Shown here piece after piece: positions 7,873 to 15,889 of a stretch of 31,145 nt of DNA. Under the pieces are notes generated by a model. It ran no database searches. It had not been told where the DNA came from and was given only the letters and a program-made list of their open reading frames with translations. Every line of letters starts with the position of its first letter. Position 1 is the stretch's first letter. Source of the stretch: JBCCMB01 sp039026555 (GTDB lineage: Bacteria; Pseudomonadota; Alphaproteobacteria; Caulobacterales; Hyphomonadaceae). Both the position numbers and the translations under genes were made by a program. The DNA is taken from assembly GCA_039026555.1 (NCBI GenBank), contig JBCCMB010000019.1, forward strand, positions 1 to 31,145, written 5' to 3'.

Positions 7873-8751
7873 ATGGCCCATGGCGCTGTAAAACACGATT
7901 ATCACCTTGTGAATCCCAGCCCATGGCCCGTCCTCGCCTCGATCGCCCTGTTTGCAATGGCGGTCGGCGGCGTCGGCTATATGAAGGGCCTGTTCGGCAT
8001 TCCGGAGGGCAGTTTGTGGAGCCTAGCGCCCGGCTTCGTGATGCTGCTCTACGTGCTTGTCGGCTGGTGGGGCGACGTGATCAAAGAAGGCCGCGAGGGC
8101 GATCATACGCCGGTGGTGTCGATCACGCTGCGCTATGGCATGGTGTTGTTCATCGCGTCCGAAGTGATGTTCTTCGTCGCTTGGTTCTGGGCGTTCTTCG
8201 AGATGACCATTTTCCATGAGGCGCGCGCCGGCGGTACGTTCGACCAGGAATTGTACGAACCGCTTGCAGCCTGGGCGCAATGGCCGCCCATGCAGGTGGA
8301 TGGCCAACGCGTCGAGACGTTTGATCCCTTCCATTTGCCGCTGATCAATACGCTGGTCTTGCTCTTGTCCGGCACGACGGTCACCTGGGCGCACCATGCA
8401 TTGCAGCAAGATGATCGGAAGGGGGCGATCTGGGGCTTGGTTTGCACGGTCGCCTTAGGAATTTTCTTCACAGGCCTCCAAGCGCTGGAGTACAGCCACG
8501 CGCATTTCACCTATGACGGCTCGCTTTATGGATCCGGCTTTTTCATGGCGACGGGCTTTCATGGCGCGCATGTTGTGATCGGCACGATTTTCTTGGCGGT
8601 CTGCCTCCTCCGTCTGATCGCTGGCGGCATGTCGGCGAACAAGCATTTGGGCTTTGAATTCGCGGCTTGGTATTGGCACTTCGTCGACGTGGTTTGGCTT
8701 TTCTTGTTCGCATTCGTTTATGTGGCGCCGCGCCTCGTTTTAGGGGCCTGA
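7873..8751 (+). CDS. ctaE: Cytochrome c oxidase subunit III
   Basis: The third core subunit of aa3 oxidase, 292 residues and seven membrane helices, which stabilises the D-channel proton uptake of subunit I. Family features are visible: HDYHLVNPSPWPVLAS at the N-terminus, WWGDVIKEG..GDHT, RYGMVLFIASEVMFFVAWFWAFF, LINTLVLLLSGTTVTWAHHAL, GFHGAHVVIGTIFL, and the C-terminal HLGFEFAAWYWHFVDVVWLFLF. AAGGA, 8 bases upstream, sets the start. It lies 89 bp after ctaG and 6 bp before the DUF983 gene. Confidence 0.98.
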   Translation: MAHGAVKHDYHLVNPSPWPVLASIALFAMAVGGVGYMKGLFGIPEGSLWSLAPGFVMLLYVLVGWWGDVIKEGREGDHTPVVSITLRYGMVLFIASEVMFFVAWFWAFFEMTIFHEARAGGTFDQELYEPLAAWAQWPPMQVDGQRVETFDPFHLPLINTLVLLLSGTTVTWAHHALQQDDRKGAIWGLVCTVALGIFFTGLQALEYSHAHFTYDGSLYGSGFFMATGFHGAHVVIGTIFLAVCLLRLIAGGMSANKHLGFEFAAWYWHFVDVVWLFLFAFVYVAPRLVLGA

Positions 8752-8757
8752 CCCTCG

Positions 8758-9117
8758 ATGACGCACGTGTCGCCCTTCCAGGCTGGCATTAGATGTCGGT
8801 GCCCGGAATGCGGCGAAGGCCAAGTGTTCAAGGGCTTTTTGGAGTTCAAGCCTGCATGCGAAGCGTGCGGTGCGGATTTCTCCGTGGCCGACGCAGGCGA
8901 TGGACCCGCCTTCTTTGTGATGTTTGCGGCGATGATTTTCATCGTACCGGCGGCGATGTTGTTTGAACTCGGCGTCAGCCCGCCGGTTTGGGTGCATGCG
9001 CTTATCTGGCCACCCGTTGTAATGGGCTTTTGCATCGCGCTCTTGCGGCCCTTCAAAGCGACGCTGTTCGCCTTGCAATGGAAGAATAATGCGCACGAGG
9101 CGCAGCTGGACAAATAG
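8758..9117 (+). CDS. DUF983 family zinc-ribbon membrane protein
   Basis: The 119-residue product begins with two Cys pairs, CPEC (about 17-20) and CEAC (about 37-40), that form a probable zinc ribbon. FSVADAGDGPAFFVMF and two membrane helices (about 48-66 and 75-97) follow, then the LRPFKATLFALQW ending typical of DUF983. Family members often sit between ctaE and surf1 in Alphaproteobacteria, and a role in oxidase assembly is suspected from this position only. It is 6 bp after ctaE, and its stop is 4 bp before the surf1 start. Confidence 0.93.
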   Translation: MTHVSPFQAGIRCRCPECGEGQVFKGFLEFKPACEACGADFSVADAGDGPAFFVMFAAMIFIVPAAMLFELGVSPPVWVHALIWPPVVMGFCIALLRPFKATLFALQWKNNAHEAQLDK

Positions 9118-9121
9118 TCCG

Positions 9122-9838
9122 ATGATGTTTCGCCCGTTTCCCGTGATGACGCTGTTCGCGATCCCCTCGCTGATCCTGCTCTTATGGCTAGGCCAGTGGC
9201 AATTGCAGCGCGCAGAGTGGAAGGTCGGGCTGATCGACGCGTTCCGTAACGAAGCTGTGCGCCCGCCTGTTGATGTCTCCGACGCATTTAGGGATTTGAG
9301 GGTTTGTTCTAACCCGCCCTGCGATGTGGCGTCCAACTATCCATCCGGACCGTTTCTGCCGGTTGAGCCGCTCAATGAACGATCGATCCGGTTATTCGGA
9401 AACGACCTGCAAGCGCGGCCGGGATGGCGTATCTTTCAGGCGGCGCAGATAGGGGAGGAGACTTCAACCTCTCAGCAGCCCTCCATTCTTGTGGAGACCA
9501 AGTTCGAGCCCTTGAGCGGAGCGGCGTCGTCGAACGTTTCTATGTTGAAGACCGCGCCCATCCCTCCACGCGGGACTTACGCCGCCGATAACAATCTAGA
9601 GGCCAATGAGTGGTACTGGTTTGATCCTACGGCGCTGAAGCATGAATTCGGTGAAGCGTTGGACGAGACGGTGATGCTCGTTGCCTTCGATCCTAATCAA
9701 CTGCCCGCAAACCTTACCCGTACGCCGCCGGCGCAGCATATTGGCTATGCGGTGACATGGTATGGGATGGCTATCGCGCTGATTGTGCTATACGGCGCGT
9801 TCCATGCGCGGGCGGGGCGTCTGCGTTTCCGGAAGTGA
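9122..9838 (+). CDS. SURF1-family oxidase assembly protein, divergent
   Basis: SURF1 helps insert heme a into subunit I. The 238-residue product (start ATG 9122; ATG 9125 is equally possible) has the family's hairpin layout: helix 1 ending in LGQWQLQRAEWK, a periplasmic region, and helix 2 (about 206-228, HIGYAVTWYGMAIALIVLYGAFH). The middle is unusual. The common LVNRGWV-type strand reads ILVETKFEPLSG, and two cysteines (Cys62 and Cys67, CSNPPC) lie in an extra loop. The frame could extend upstream to 9089 but would overlap DUF983 by 29 bp. Family assignment rests on the N-terminal motif, the two-helix layout and the position after DUF983. Confidence 0.88.
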   Translation: MMFRPFPVMTLFAIPSLILLLWLGQWQLQRAEWKVGLIDAFRNEAVRPPVDVSDAFRDLRVCSNPPCDVASNYPSGPFLPVEPLNERSIRLFGNDLQARPGWRIFQAAQIGEETSTSQQPSILVETKFEPLSGAASSNVSMLKTAPIPPRGTYAADNNLEANEWYWFDPTALKHEFGEALDETVMLVAFDPNQLPANLTRTPPAQHIGYAVTWYGMAIALIVLYGAFHARAGRLRFRK

Positions 9839-9850
9839 GCCCGAAAAGAC

Positions 9851-11239
9851 ATGCGTTATATCTCCACGCGCGGCGGCGCGGACCCTGTTGATTTCGTCAC
9901 GGCGAGTCTGGCCGGATTGGCGCCGGATGGCGGGCTCTACACGCCTGAGGCCTATCCGCAAATCGCGCGGCCCTCGGCGAACGGAAGCTATGCTGAAACT
10001 GCGACGCGCATTTTGAAAGCGTTCGCAGGCGATGCGTTGGATGAGAGTGTCGTGTCGCGCTTGGCGCAGGACGCCTATGCGGCTTTTTCTCATCAATCGG
10101 TCGCGCCTTTGGTGCAGATGGGCCCTAATCAATGGATGATGGAGCTGCATCACGGCCCGACGCTCGCGTTTAAAGACGTGGCCATGCGCTTCATCGCCCA
10201 GCTTTATGATTACGCGCTGGCGCAGCGCGGCGAGCGTATGACGATTATGTGCGCGACGTCCGGCGACACCGGCGGCGCGGCGGCGGCGGCGTTTGCCGGG
10301 CTCTCCAATGTGGACGTCGTCATCCTACATCCACACAACCGTATTTCGCCGACCCAGCGTTTGTTCATGGCGGCGACGGGGGCGGGCAACATCCATAATC
10401 TGGCGCTCGAGGGCGATTTCGACGGCTGCCAAGCCATCGTCAAAGCGCTGTTCGCGGATGAACAGTTTAAGCGTCGGGTGAATTTGTCGGGCGTCAACTC
10501 CATCAATTGGACGCGCATCGCCGCGCAATCGGTGTATTTCGCGACGGCTCAAGCGCAATTGGGAGCGGAGACGCCGATCCGCTTTGTCGTCCCGTCCGGC
10601 AATTTCGGCGACGCTTTGGCGGGATATGTCGCAGCGCGATGCGGCCTGCTGGCGGGCTTCGAATGCCAGGTCGCCGTGAATGCCAATGACGCGATGGTGC
10701 ATCTTTTCCAGGGCGCGCCGATGAAGAAGGGAACGACGACGCCCACAGCGAGCCCGGCCATGGACATCCAAATTCCGTCCAATTTTGAACGGCTTTTATT
10801 TGAAGCCGCCAGCCGCGACGGGGCCGCTGTGCGCGGGGCTTATGACGCTTTGGCGGGGAAGGGCGAAGCGCCCCTGCCGGAGGCGGCGGTGGGGCCGCTG
10901 GGCTGTATGGGCTTTTCCGCGGCAAGCGTATCGGACGCGGAAACGTTTGAAGAAATGCGCCGCACGCGCGCCGAAACCGGTTGGTTGGTCTGCCCGCACA
11001 CGGCGGTGGGTCTAGCGGCCGCGCGACGCGCGCCGGAGACGGACGCGGCGACGATAGTCTTATCCACCGCGCATGCGGCGAAATTTCCCGAAACTGTTTT
11101 GGAGGCGACCGGCGCTGATGCGTCCCTGCCGGAACGGTCTCAGGAGTTTGTCTCGCGCGGTGAAGCTTATGAAACCGGGCCGATGGACTTAGCGCATGTG
11201 CGCGCGCGCACTGAGGCGCTAAGCCGGGTTGTCGCGTGA
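9851..11239 (+). CDS. thrC: Threonine synthase
   Basis: A PLP enzyme that converts O-phosphohomoserine to threonine and phosphate, the last step of threonine synthesis. The 462-residue product has the N-terminal MRYISTRGGADPVDF, the PLP lysine Lys108 in HGPTLAFKDVAMRF, CATSGDTGGAAAAAF for phosphate binding, and the long-type threonine synthase signature SGVNSINWTRIAAQ and VVPSGNFGDALAGY. It lies 12 bp after surf1, so it is likely read from the oxidase transcript. Its TGA overlaps the GTG start of the M16 peptidase (GTGA). Confidence 0.98.
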   Translation: MRYISTRGGADPVDFVTASLAGLAPDGGLYTPEAYPQIARPSANGSYAETATRILKAFAGDALDESVVSRLAQDAYAAFSHQSVAPLVQMGPNQWMMELHHGPTLAFKDVAMRFIAQLYDYALAQRGERMTIMCATSGDTGGAAAAAFAGLSNVDVVILHPHNRISPTQRLFMAATGAGNIHNLALEGDFDGCQAIVKALFADEQFKRRVNLSGVNSINWTRIAAQSVYFATAQAQLGAETPIRFVVPSGNFGDALAGYVAARCGLLAGFECQVAVNANDAMVHLFQGAPMKKGTTTPTASPAMDIQIPSNFERLLFEAASRDGAAVRGAYDALAGKGEAPLPEAAVGPLGCMGFSAASVSDAETFEEMRRTRAETGWLVCPHTAVGLAAARRAPETDAATIVLSTAHAAKFPETVLEATGADASLPERSQEFVSRGEAYETGPMDLAHVRARTEALSRVVA

Positions 11240-12486
11240 CCCGCAGTCTTAAGACGTTGCCGAATGGCGCACGCATTGTGATGGATCCCATGCCGTCGGT
11301 GGCGACCGCTGCGGTGGGCGTTTGGATCGGCGCAGGCGCGCGGCACGAGCCGGCGAAGCTGAATGGGCTCGCGCATTTCTTGGAGCATATGGCGTTTAAA
11401 GGCGCCGGCGGGCGCGATGCACGTCAGATCGCCGAACGCGTCGAAGCGCGCGGCGCCGTGATGAACGCGGCGACAGATTATGAACGCACCGGCTATTTCG
11501 TTCGTTGTTTGAAAGCGGACGCCGCCGACATGCTGAGCGTGGCGTTGGACCTGGCGCTAGACGCCGATTTGCCGGAAGGAGAAATGGAGCGCGAGCGCAA
11601 TGTCGTTCTGCAGGAAATCGGAGAAGCGGCCGACCAGCCCGACGATCTCGTGTTCGAATTGGCGCAGACCAAAGCTTATCCTGATCATGCTTTGGGGCGT
11701 CCGATCCTGGGCGAGCGCGCCACGTTAAACGCAGTGACGCGCGATGATCTGGCGGGGTTTGTGCGGTCCAACTATCAAGCGCCCCGTGTCGTCGTGTCTG
11801 TCGCTGGCGCGTTCGACGCTAATGAGATTGAGGATCTCGCGAGCGTGCGATTGTCGGTGTTGGGATCTGATGCCGGCGAAAAAGAAACACCGCCGGCATT
11901 CGGAGCCGGCGTCGCCACACGCGCGCGGGATTTGGAGCAAACGCATTTGGTGCTGTCGCGGCCCGCGCCGTCTGCGCTGTCGGAGGGTCGCTTTGCAGCC
12001 CGAGCGTTCGCAGAGATCTTTGGCGGCGGTATGGCTTCGCGCTTATTCCAGGAGGTTCGCGAGACGCGCGGGCTCGCCTATGCGGTGGACGCTTACTATG
12101 AGACCTATTCCGACGCCGGGCGATTAAACGTTTACGCAGGATGCGCGCCGGAAGACGCCGAGGATGTGGTCGGCCTAACATCGGATATTTGGGCCGATCT
12201 GGCGGCGAACGGTCCGAGCGATCAAGAATTGGAGCGTGCAAAAGCGACGCTCGCCGCGCAGTTTGCAATGGCGGCGGAGGCGCCCGCCGCGCGCGCAGGT
12301 TCCGCCGCTTATGAAGCGTTGACGCATGGCCGGTTGGTGAGTTTGGAGGAGACGCTGTCGCGCATCGATGACATAAGCGTATCGGATGTGACGCAAGCCG
12401 CCGCGAACGCCCTATCCGGCGGCGCCGTCGCCGCAAGCGTAGGTCCGAAGCTCGGTCTCGATGCAGCGGGGCGTTTCGCGACCTGA
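11236..12486 (+). CDS. M16 family zinc peptidase (mitochondrial processing peptidase-like)
   Basis: The 416-residue product has the inverted zinc motif HFLEH at residues 47-51 (His47, Glu50, His51) and the distal ligand Glu127 in ERNVVLQEIGE, so the N-terminal domain looks catalytically competent. The second domain carries the family's RETRGLAYAVDAYY region (about 274-287). These single-chain alphaproteobacterial enzymes are related to the beta subunit of the mitochondrial processing peptidase; the substrates are unknown. A GTG start overlaps the thrC stop, so translation is probably coupled. No signal peptide is visible, so it is probably cytoplasmic. Confidence 0.95.
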   Translation: MTRSLKTLPNGARIVMDPMPSVATAAVGVWIGAGARHEPAKLNGLAHFLEHMAFKGAGGRDARQIAERVEARGAVMNAATDYERTGYFVRCLKADAADMLSVALDLALDADLPEGEMERERNVVLQEIGEAADQPDDLVFELAQTKAYPDHALGRPILGERATLNAVTRDDLAGFVRSNYQAPRVVVSVAGAFDANEIEDLASVRLSVLGSDAGEKETPPAFGAGVATRARDLEQTHLVLSRPAPSALSEGRFAARAFAEIFGGGMASRLFQEVRETRGLAYAVDAYYETYSDAGRLNVYAGCAPEDAEDVVGLTSDIWADLAANGPSDQELERAKATLAAQFAMAAEAPAARAGSAAYEALTHGRLVSLEETLSRIDDISVSDVTQAAANALSGGAVAASVGPKLGLDAAGRFAT

Positions 12487-12499
12487 AAATCATCCGCAG

Positions 12500-12535
12500 C
12501 CTAGCGGCGGAAACGCCTCGTCATCGGCGGCTAGG
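12500..12535 (+). other. Nested hairpin after the M16 gene
   Basis: GGCG-GAAA-CGCC (12506-12517) is a 4-bp stem closed by a GNRA-type loop. It lies within a larger inverted repeat, CCTAGC (12500-12505) and GCTAGG (12530-12535). There is no T-run. It may be an mRNA 3'-end structure in the 93-bp gap before the EAL gene, whose ribosome site is GGAGG at 12563-12567. Confidence 0.3.
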
Positions 12536-12579
12536 AGCGATAGAATTCAAACTTAGTCTATTGGAGGCGCTCTGCGCTC

Positions 12580-13665
12580 ATGGTTGTCCAAGAAGCTGTT
12601 GCTGCTGCGCGCGCCGCGGTTTGGAGCTGGCGCCGCGAAGGCGCGCAATTGTACATCGCCGCCGAACCGGAAGGCGCTTTTGCGGTCTTGGACGGCGTTT
12701 GGACGCTGGAGTCTTTTCTTGATCAATTGGAAGGCCTAGGCCGGGGACCTTTAGAACGCGCCTTCGCCCAAGATGAGTTTCGCCGAACAATTGACGCTGA
12801 GATCACGCTGCGCGACGGCCTCAGCGCGCGGTTTATCGGCGCGTTTTTTGACGAGGGGGCCGCGCGCGGATTGATTGTGTCGGGGGACGCGCATCCTCCT
12901 CATGATTTAGCTCGGGATGAGGATGTCTTCGCCGTCTATCAGCCGATCAGGCGGCTTTCTGACGGTGACGTCGCCGGTTTTGAAGCGCTTGCGCGTTGGC
13001 GCACGCCGGACGGGCGTATGGTGGGTCCCGACGACCTAGCTGGACTGGGGCGCGCGGCGGATTGGAACCGGGTCGCGCCGGCGATGCTGAATGAGGCCGG
13101 TCGGGTTTTGCGCGAATTGCGCCAGGACGGGCGGGATATATTCATGCAGGTGAATTTGTCGGCCGCGGAGATCGGTCGGCCGGCCATCGTGCAGTCGGCT
13201 GCTGATGTGCTGCAAACCTTGGATTTACCGGCCGGCGTCTTGCGGGTTGAGCTGACGGAGCACGCCGCCTTGCGGGATTATGAGCGCGCGCTGGGCGCGC
13301 TGGCCGCGCTTGAGGCGGCTGGGGCCGGGCTTGTACTTGATGATTTTGGGGCGGGCCATTCTTCGCTGGCCTGGCTCGCGCAGATCCCGGCGCGCGGCGT
13401 CAAGATCGATCCCAAGCTCGTTCGACTGGCCGGCCAGCCGCGTGGCGACATGATCTTGCGGGCGATGACGAAATTGGCGCGGGATTTAGGCCTGGAAGTC
13501 ACCGCCGAAGGTGTCGAGGACGCGGCCCAAGCCGAGTTTCTCGCGGAGATCGGCTGTGATTACGTTCAGGGCTATGCTTACGGTCGGCCGGTGCAAGCGG
13601 ACGCTCTGAGCGATTTATTGGCTGGCCCAAACAATGCGGGCCATCCAGGAGATGTCCGAGCGTGA
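12580..13665 (+). CDS. EAL-domain cyclic-di-GMP phosphodiesterase
   Basis: The 361-residue product has a C-terminal EAL domain (about 112-348) that hydrolyses c-di-GMP to pGpG. The residues needed for metal binding and catalysis are present: Glu135 (FEALARW), Asn192 (VNLSA), Glu224 (VELTE), Asp254-Asp255 (LDDFGAGHSS), Lys275 (VKIDPK), Glu310/Glu313 (TAEGVE) and Gln330 (VQGYAYGRP). There is no GGDEF domain. Residues 1-110 carry WSWRREGAQLYIA, which resembles the start of a PAS-type sensor, but this is uncertain. No membrane helix is seen, so it is probably cytosolic. GGAGG is 12 bases before the start, a rather long spacing. The 3' end overlaps the S24 regulator by 51 bp. Confidence 0.93.
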   Translation: MVVQEAVAAARAAVWSWRREGAQLYIAAEPEGAFAVLDGVWTLESFLDQLEGLGRGPLERAFAQDEFRRTIDAEITLRDGLSARFIGAFFDEGAARGLIVSGDAHPPHDLARDEDVFAVYQPIRRLSDGDVAGFEALARWRTPDGRMVGPDDLAGLGRAADWNRVAPAMLNEAGRVLRELRQDGRDIFMQVNLSAAEIGRPAIVQSAADVLQTLDLPAGVLRVELTEHAALRDYERALGALAALEAAGAGLVLDDFGAGHSSLAWLAQIPARGVKIDPKLVRLAGQPRGDMILRAMTKLARDLGLEVTAEGVEDAAQAEFLAEIGCDYVQGYAYGRPVQADALSDLLAGPNNAGHPGDVRA

Positions 13666-14235
13666 CATATTGCGCGGCGGATATTTGGGATTAAGCGAGA
13701 TTAGCTCGACCCGATTATCGGTTAAGCGTCCAACCTCCTTGGCCAACACCTCGCCGCTATGCATTTTGGCGACGACGCGATCGCCGCGGCGAATGCTGTC
13801 GCCCGGCGCGACAACGATACGGTCGCCGGCGCGATAAAGCGGCTCCATACTGTCGCCGGCGATTTCCAACGCGTAAGCGGCGCCTTCGTTGAGGCCCGGA
13901 AAGCTGACCTCATCCCATCCATGTCCGGCGGGGAAACCGGCGTCGTCGAAATAGCCGCCTTCACCCGCTTGTGCGAAGCCGATTAGCGGCACGCTTTGGC
14001 CGCGACGTCCTTCGATCAATGCGGCGAAATCGTCAAAACTGGCGCCGACCGAACTCAACGCCTTCGACAAGCTCTCGGTGGATGGCCAGCGCAATTTCGA
14101 CCCATCCGCATTAGACCGCTTTGATTTGTTGAAGGCGGTTGGGTCAAGTCCGGCGCGTTTTGCGAGGCCGGACGGGCTGAGGCCGTTGCGTGCGGCGAGG
14201 GCGTCGATCCCCGCCCATATGTCTTGATGTTGCAT
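13615..14235 (-). CDS. S24/LexA-fold transcriptional regulator with HTH
   Basis: The 206-residue product has an N-terminal helix-turn-helix (about 18-60, GLSPSGLAKRAGLDPTAFNK) and a C-terminal S24 peptidase fold. The Ser-Lys dyad is present: Ser129 (AGDSMEP) and Lys166 (GEVLAKEV). A candidate Ala90-Gly91 cleavage bond lies in GFAQAGEGG, so RecA-stimulated or spontaneous self-cleavage is possible, though many such proteins do not cleave. I chose ATG 14235 because GAGGCGGGGGG precedes it. A 60-codon upstream extension is AT-rich and not protein-like. No phage genes are nearby, so it is probably a chromosomal regulator. Its target is unknown; operator-like repeats lie just upstream. Confidence 0.9.
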   Translation of the reverse strand: MQHQDIWAGIDALAARNGLSPSGLAKRAGLDPTAFNKSKRSNADGSKLRWPSTESLSKALSSVGASFDDFAALIEGRRGQSVPLIGFAQAGEGGYFDDAGFPAGHGWDEVSFPGLNEGAAYALEIAGDSMEPLYRAGDRIVVAPGDSIRRGDRVVAKMHSGEVLAKEVGRLTDNRVELISLNPKYPPRNMSRSDISWMARIVWASQ

Positions 14236-14453
14236 GACCCCCCGCCTCTTCGCTGAAAGACTGCGGTTTTCCACCACCTTTGGAAAACTCGTAATCTTTG
14301 GAATAGGAATATCAACCCATCTGTAGGTGTTAATTCCATTAATACTATTTAAAGTAGAAATTAACCAAAATTCAATATCAAAATTCAGCCTTAAGACGGT
14401 CGTCATGTGCGTCATAGCGGACTGCCTGCTTGCGCTCTCTAAGAGCTGCGGGC
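14236..14453. promoter_or_regulatory. AT-rich divergent intergenic region, S24 regulator / DUF952 gene
   Basis: This 218-bp stretch is the longest without a gene. Bases 14280-14395 are strikingly AT-rich against the GC-rich surroundings and include TTAAT-TCC-ATTAA (14330-14342). It should hold the promoters of the S24 regulator (-) and of the DUF952-pyrD unit (+). Apart from the operator-like repeats listed separately, I can place no firm boxes. Confidence 0.5.
14266..14303 (-). promoter_or_regulatory. Putative operator and promoter of the S24 regulator
   Basis: GTTTTCC (14266-14272) and GGAAAAC (14282-14288) form a perfect 7-bp inverted repeat with a 9-base spacer, 31-53 bp upstream of the regulator's start. 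CTTTGGAA also occurs twice in direct orientation (14278-14285 and 14296-14303, 18 bp apart). On the minus strand, TTGATA (14315-14310) and TACGAG (14293-14288), 16 bp apart, could be a weak promoter whose start lies inside the inverted repeat. This is the expected place for an autoregulatory operator, but it is inferred from sequence only. Confidence 0.4.
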
Positions 14454-14819
14454 ATGCAAAGGATTATGCACGGACGCCTAATCTACAAGATTCTTAAAGA
14501 CGCCGAATGGCGAGAGGCGCAAGACGGCGGTCCTGTCGAGGCGCCGTTGGATCGCGCCGACGGGTATGTCCATTTCTCGACCGCCGAGACGCTGCAATCA
14601 ACCTTATCGCTCCACTTCAAAGGCGTGGAGAATGCGGTGCTTTTGTCGTTCTACGCGGATGATTTCGGAGATGATTTAAAGTGGGAGCCGGCGCGCGGCG
14701 GAACTTTGTTTCCGCACGTCTATCGGCGCGTCTCGGCGGATGAAGCTCAGCAAACCTGGCGATTGGACATGGGGTCAGACGGCGGCCCCCAGGCGCCGCG
14801 TGAGGTCGTTGAGGTTTGA
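14454..14819 (+). CDS. DUF952 domain protein
   Basis: The 121-residue product carries the DUF952 pattern: LIYKIL..AEW at the start, DGYVHFSTAETLQSTLSLHF in the middle (the HxS region is the most conserved part), LKWEPARGGTLFPHVYR, and a short tail. The fold is thought to be related to ADP-ribosyltransferases, but its function is not known to me. Possible starts are TTG 14430, ATG 14454 and ATG 14466; I chose 14454 because AAGAG lies about 8 bases upstream, while 14466 has AAAGG only 3 bases away. It overlaps the pyrD start (TTGA), so the two are probably cotranscribed. Confidence 0.88.
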   Translation: MQRIMHGRLIYKILKDAEWREAQDGGPVEAPLDRADGYVHFSTAETLQSTLSLHFKGVENAVLLSFYADDFGDDLKWEPARGGTLFPHVYRRVSADEAQQTWRLDMGSDGGPQAPREVVEV

Positions 14820-15889
14820 GCGCGCTGCAACGCATCGGCCTGCCCTTGGTCAAGGCTTTCCCTCCCGAGACTGCGCATACGCTCACCATAGCGGCGCTGA
14901 AAAGCGGCGTGTTGACTCCGGTCAAGCCGATCGATCCGCCGATCCTGCATACGGCTTTACCAAAGTCGAAATTGGATTTGAGCAACCCTGTTGGACTTGC
15001 AGCCGGCTTTGACAAGAACGCGGAAGTGTTCGCGCCGATGTTGGCGTTTGGATTCGGCTTTGTGGAATGCGGCACCGTCACGCCAAGGCCGCAATCCGGC
15101 AATCCACGACCTCGCCTATTCCGATTGTCGGCCGATAAAGCCGTGATCAACCGCATGGGGTTCAACAATTCCGGCCTGGGCGCTTTTGTCCGTCGGTTAG
15201 CGGCCGCGCCGGCGGAGATCGGATGTGTCGGCGCCAATGTCGGCGCGAACAAGGACAGCCAGGATCGCGTCGCCGATTATGTGGCCGGCGTTAAAGCCGT
15301 TTGGCCTTACTGCCGATATTTGACGATCAACATCTCCTCGCCCAACACGCCCGGCCTGCGCGGTCTGCAAGAGCGTGGCGCGCTCGAGGATTTGCTCGGC
15401 CGTGTGGACGAGGCGGCGGCCGAAATGGCGGAGGTGTCCGGGCCGAAGCCGATCTTCTTAAAGATCGCGCCGGACATGGACGAGACGGCGTTGCGCGACG
15501 TCGCCGAAGTGGCGCTGGCGACATCATCGCTGACGGGATTGATTGTCTCAAACACCACGATCGCGCGGCCGGACAGTCTAATCAGCTATCATCGCGATGA
15601 AGCGGGCGGTTTGTCGGGCGCGCCCTTGCTTGAGCCCTCGACGGCCGTCCTGAAACAGATTGCGATCGAGCTCAAAGGACGATTGGATCTGATCGGCGCA
15701 GGCGGGATCAGCGATGCGGTCGGCGCCTACTCCAAAATCCGCGCCGGCGCTCAGGCGGTGCAGCTTTACTCCGCGCTTGTCTACAAAGGTCCCGCTTTGG
15801 TCGGCGCTATCAAAAGCGGATTGGCGGATATGCTGAAAGCGGATGGGTTTCAATCGGTGTCAGACGCCGTCGGCGCCGACCTCAGTTAG
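14816..15889 (+). CDS. pyrD: Dihydroorotate dehydrogenase (quinone), class 2
   Basis: This FMN enzyme oxidises dihydroorotate to orotate in pyrimidine synthesis and passes electrons to quinone. The 357-residue product has the membrane-associated N-terminal helices of class 2 (LPLVKAFPPETAHTLTIAALKSG). FMN and substrate motifs are NRMGFNNSGLGAF, GANVGANKDS, NISSPNTPGLRGLQ (with the class 2 catalytic serine), FLKIAPDM, SNTT and LIGAGGISD. The start is TTG, overlapping the DUF952 stop. The 3' end overlaps the MATE gene on the other strand by 30 bp. Confidence 0.97.
   Translation: MSALQRIGLPLVKAFPPETAHTLTIAALKSGVLTPVKPIDPPILHTALPKSKLDLSNPVGLAAGFDKNAEVFAPMLAFGFGFVECGTVTPRPQSGNPRPRLFRLSADKAVINRMGFNNSGLGAFVRRLAAAPAEIGCVGANVGANKDSQDRVADYVAGVKAVWPYCRYLTINISSPNTPGLRGLQERGALEDLLGRVDEAAAEMAEVSGPKPIFLKIAPDMDETALRDVAEVALATSSLTGLIVSNTTIARPDSLISYHRDEAGGLSGAPLLEPSTAVLKQIAIELKGRLDLIGAGGISDAVGAYSKIRAGAQAVQLYSALVYKGPALVGAIKSGLADMLKADGFQSVSDAVGADLS

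Noticed and set aside
10503..11291. A 262-codon minus-strand open frame opposite thrC
   Set aside because: It is Arg/Pro/Ser-rich with no domain, and lies wholly opposite the well-supported thrC and M16 genes.
11819..12493. A 224-codon minus-strand open frame opposite the M16 peptidase
   Set aside because: It has extremely Arg-rich composition and no motif; it is a shadow frame.
14236..14415. A 60-codon N-terminal extension of the S24 regulator
   Set aside because: The region is AT-rich, lacks protein-like features, and contains operator-like repeats; a good ribosome site precedes ATG 14235.
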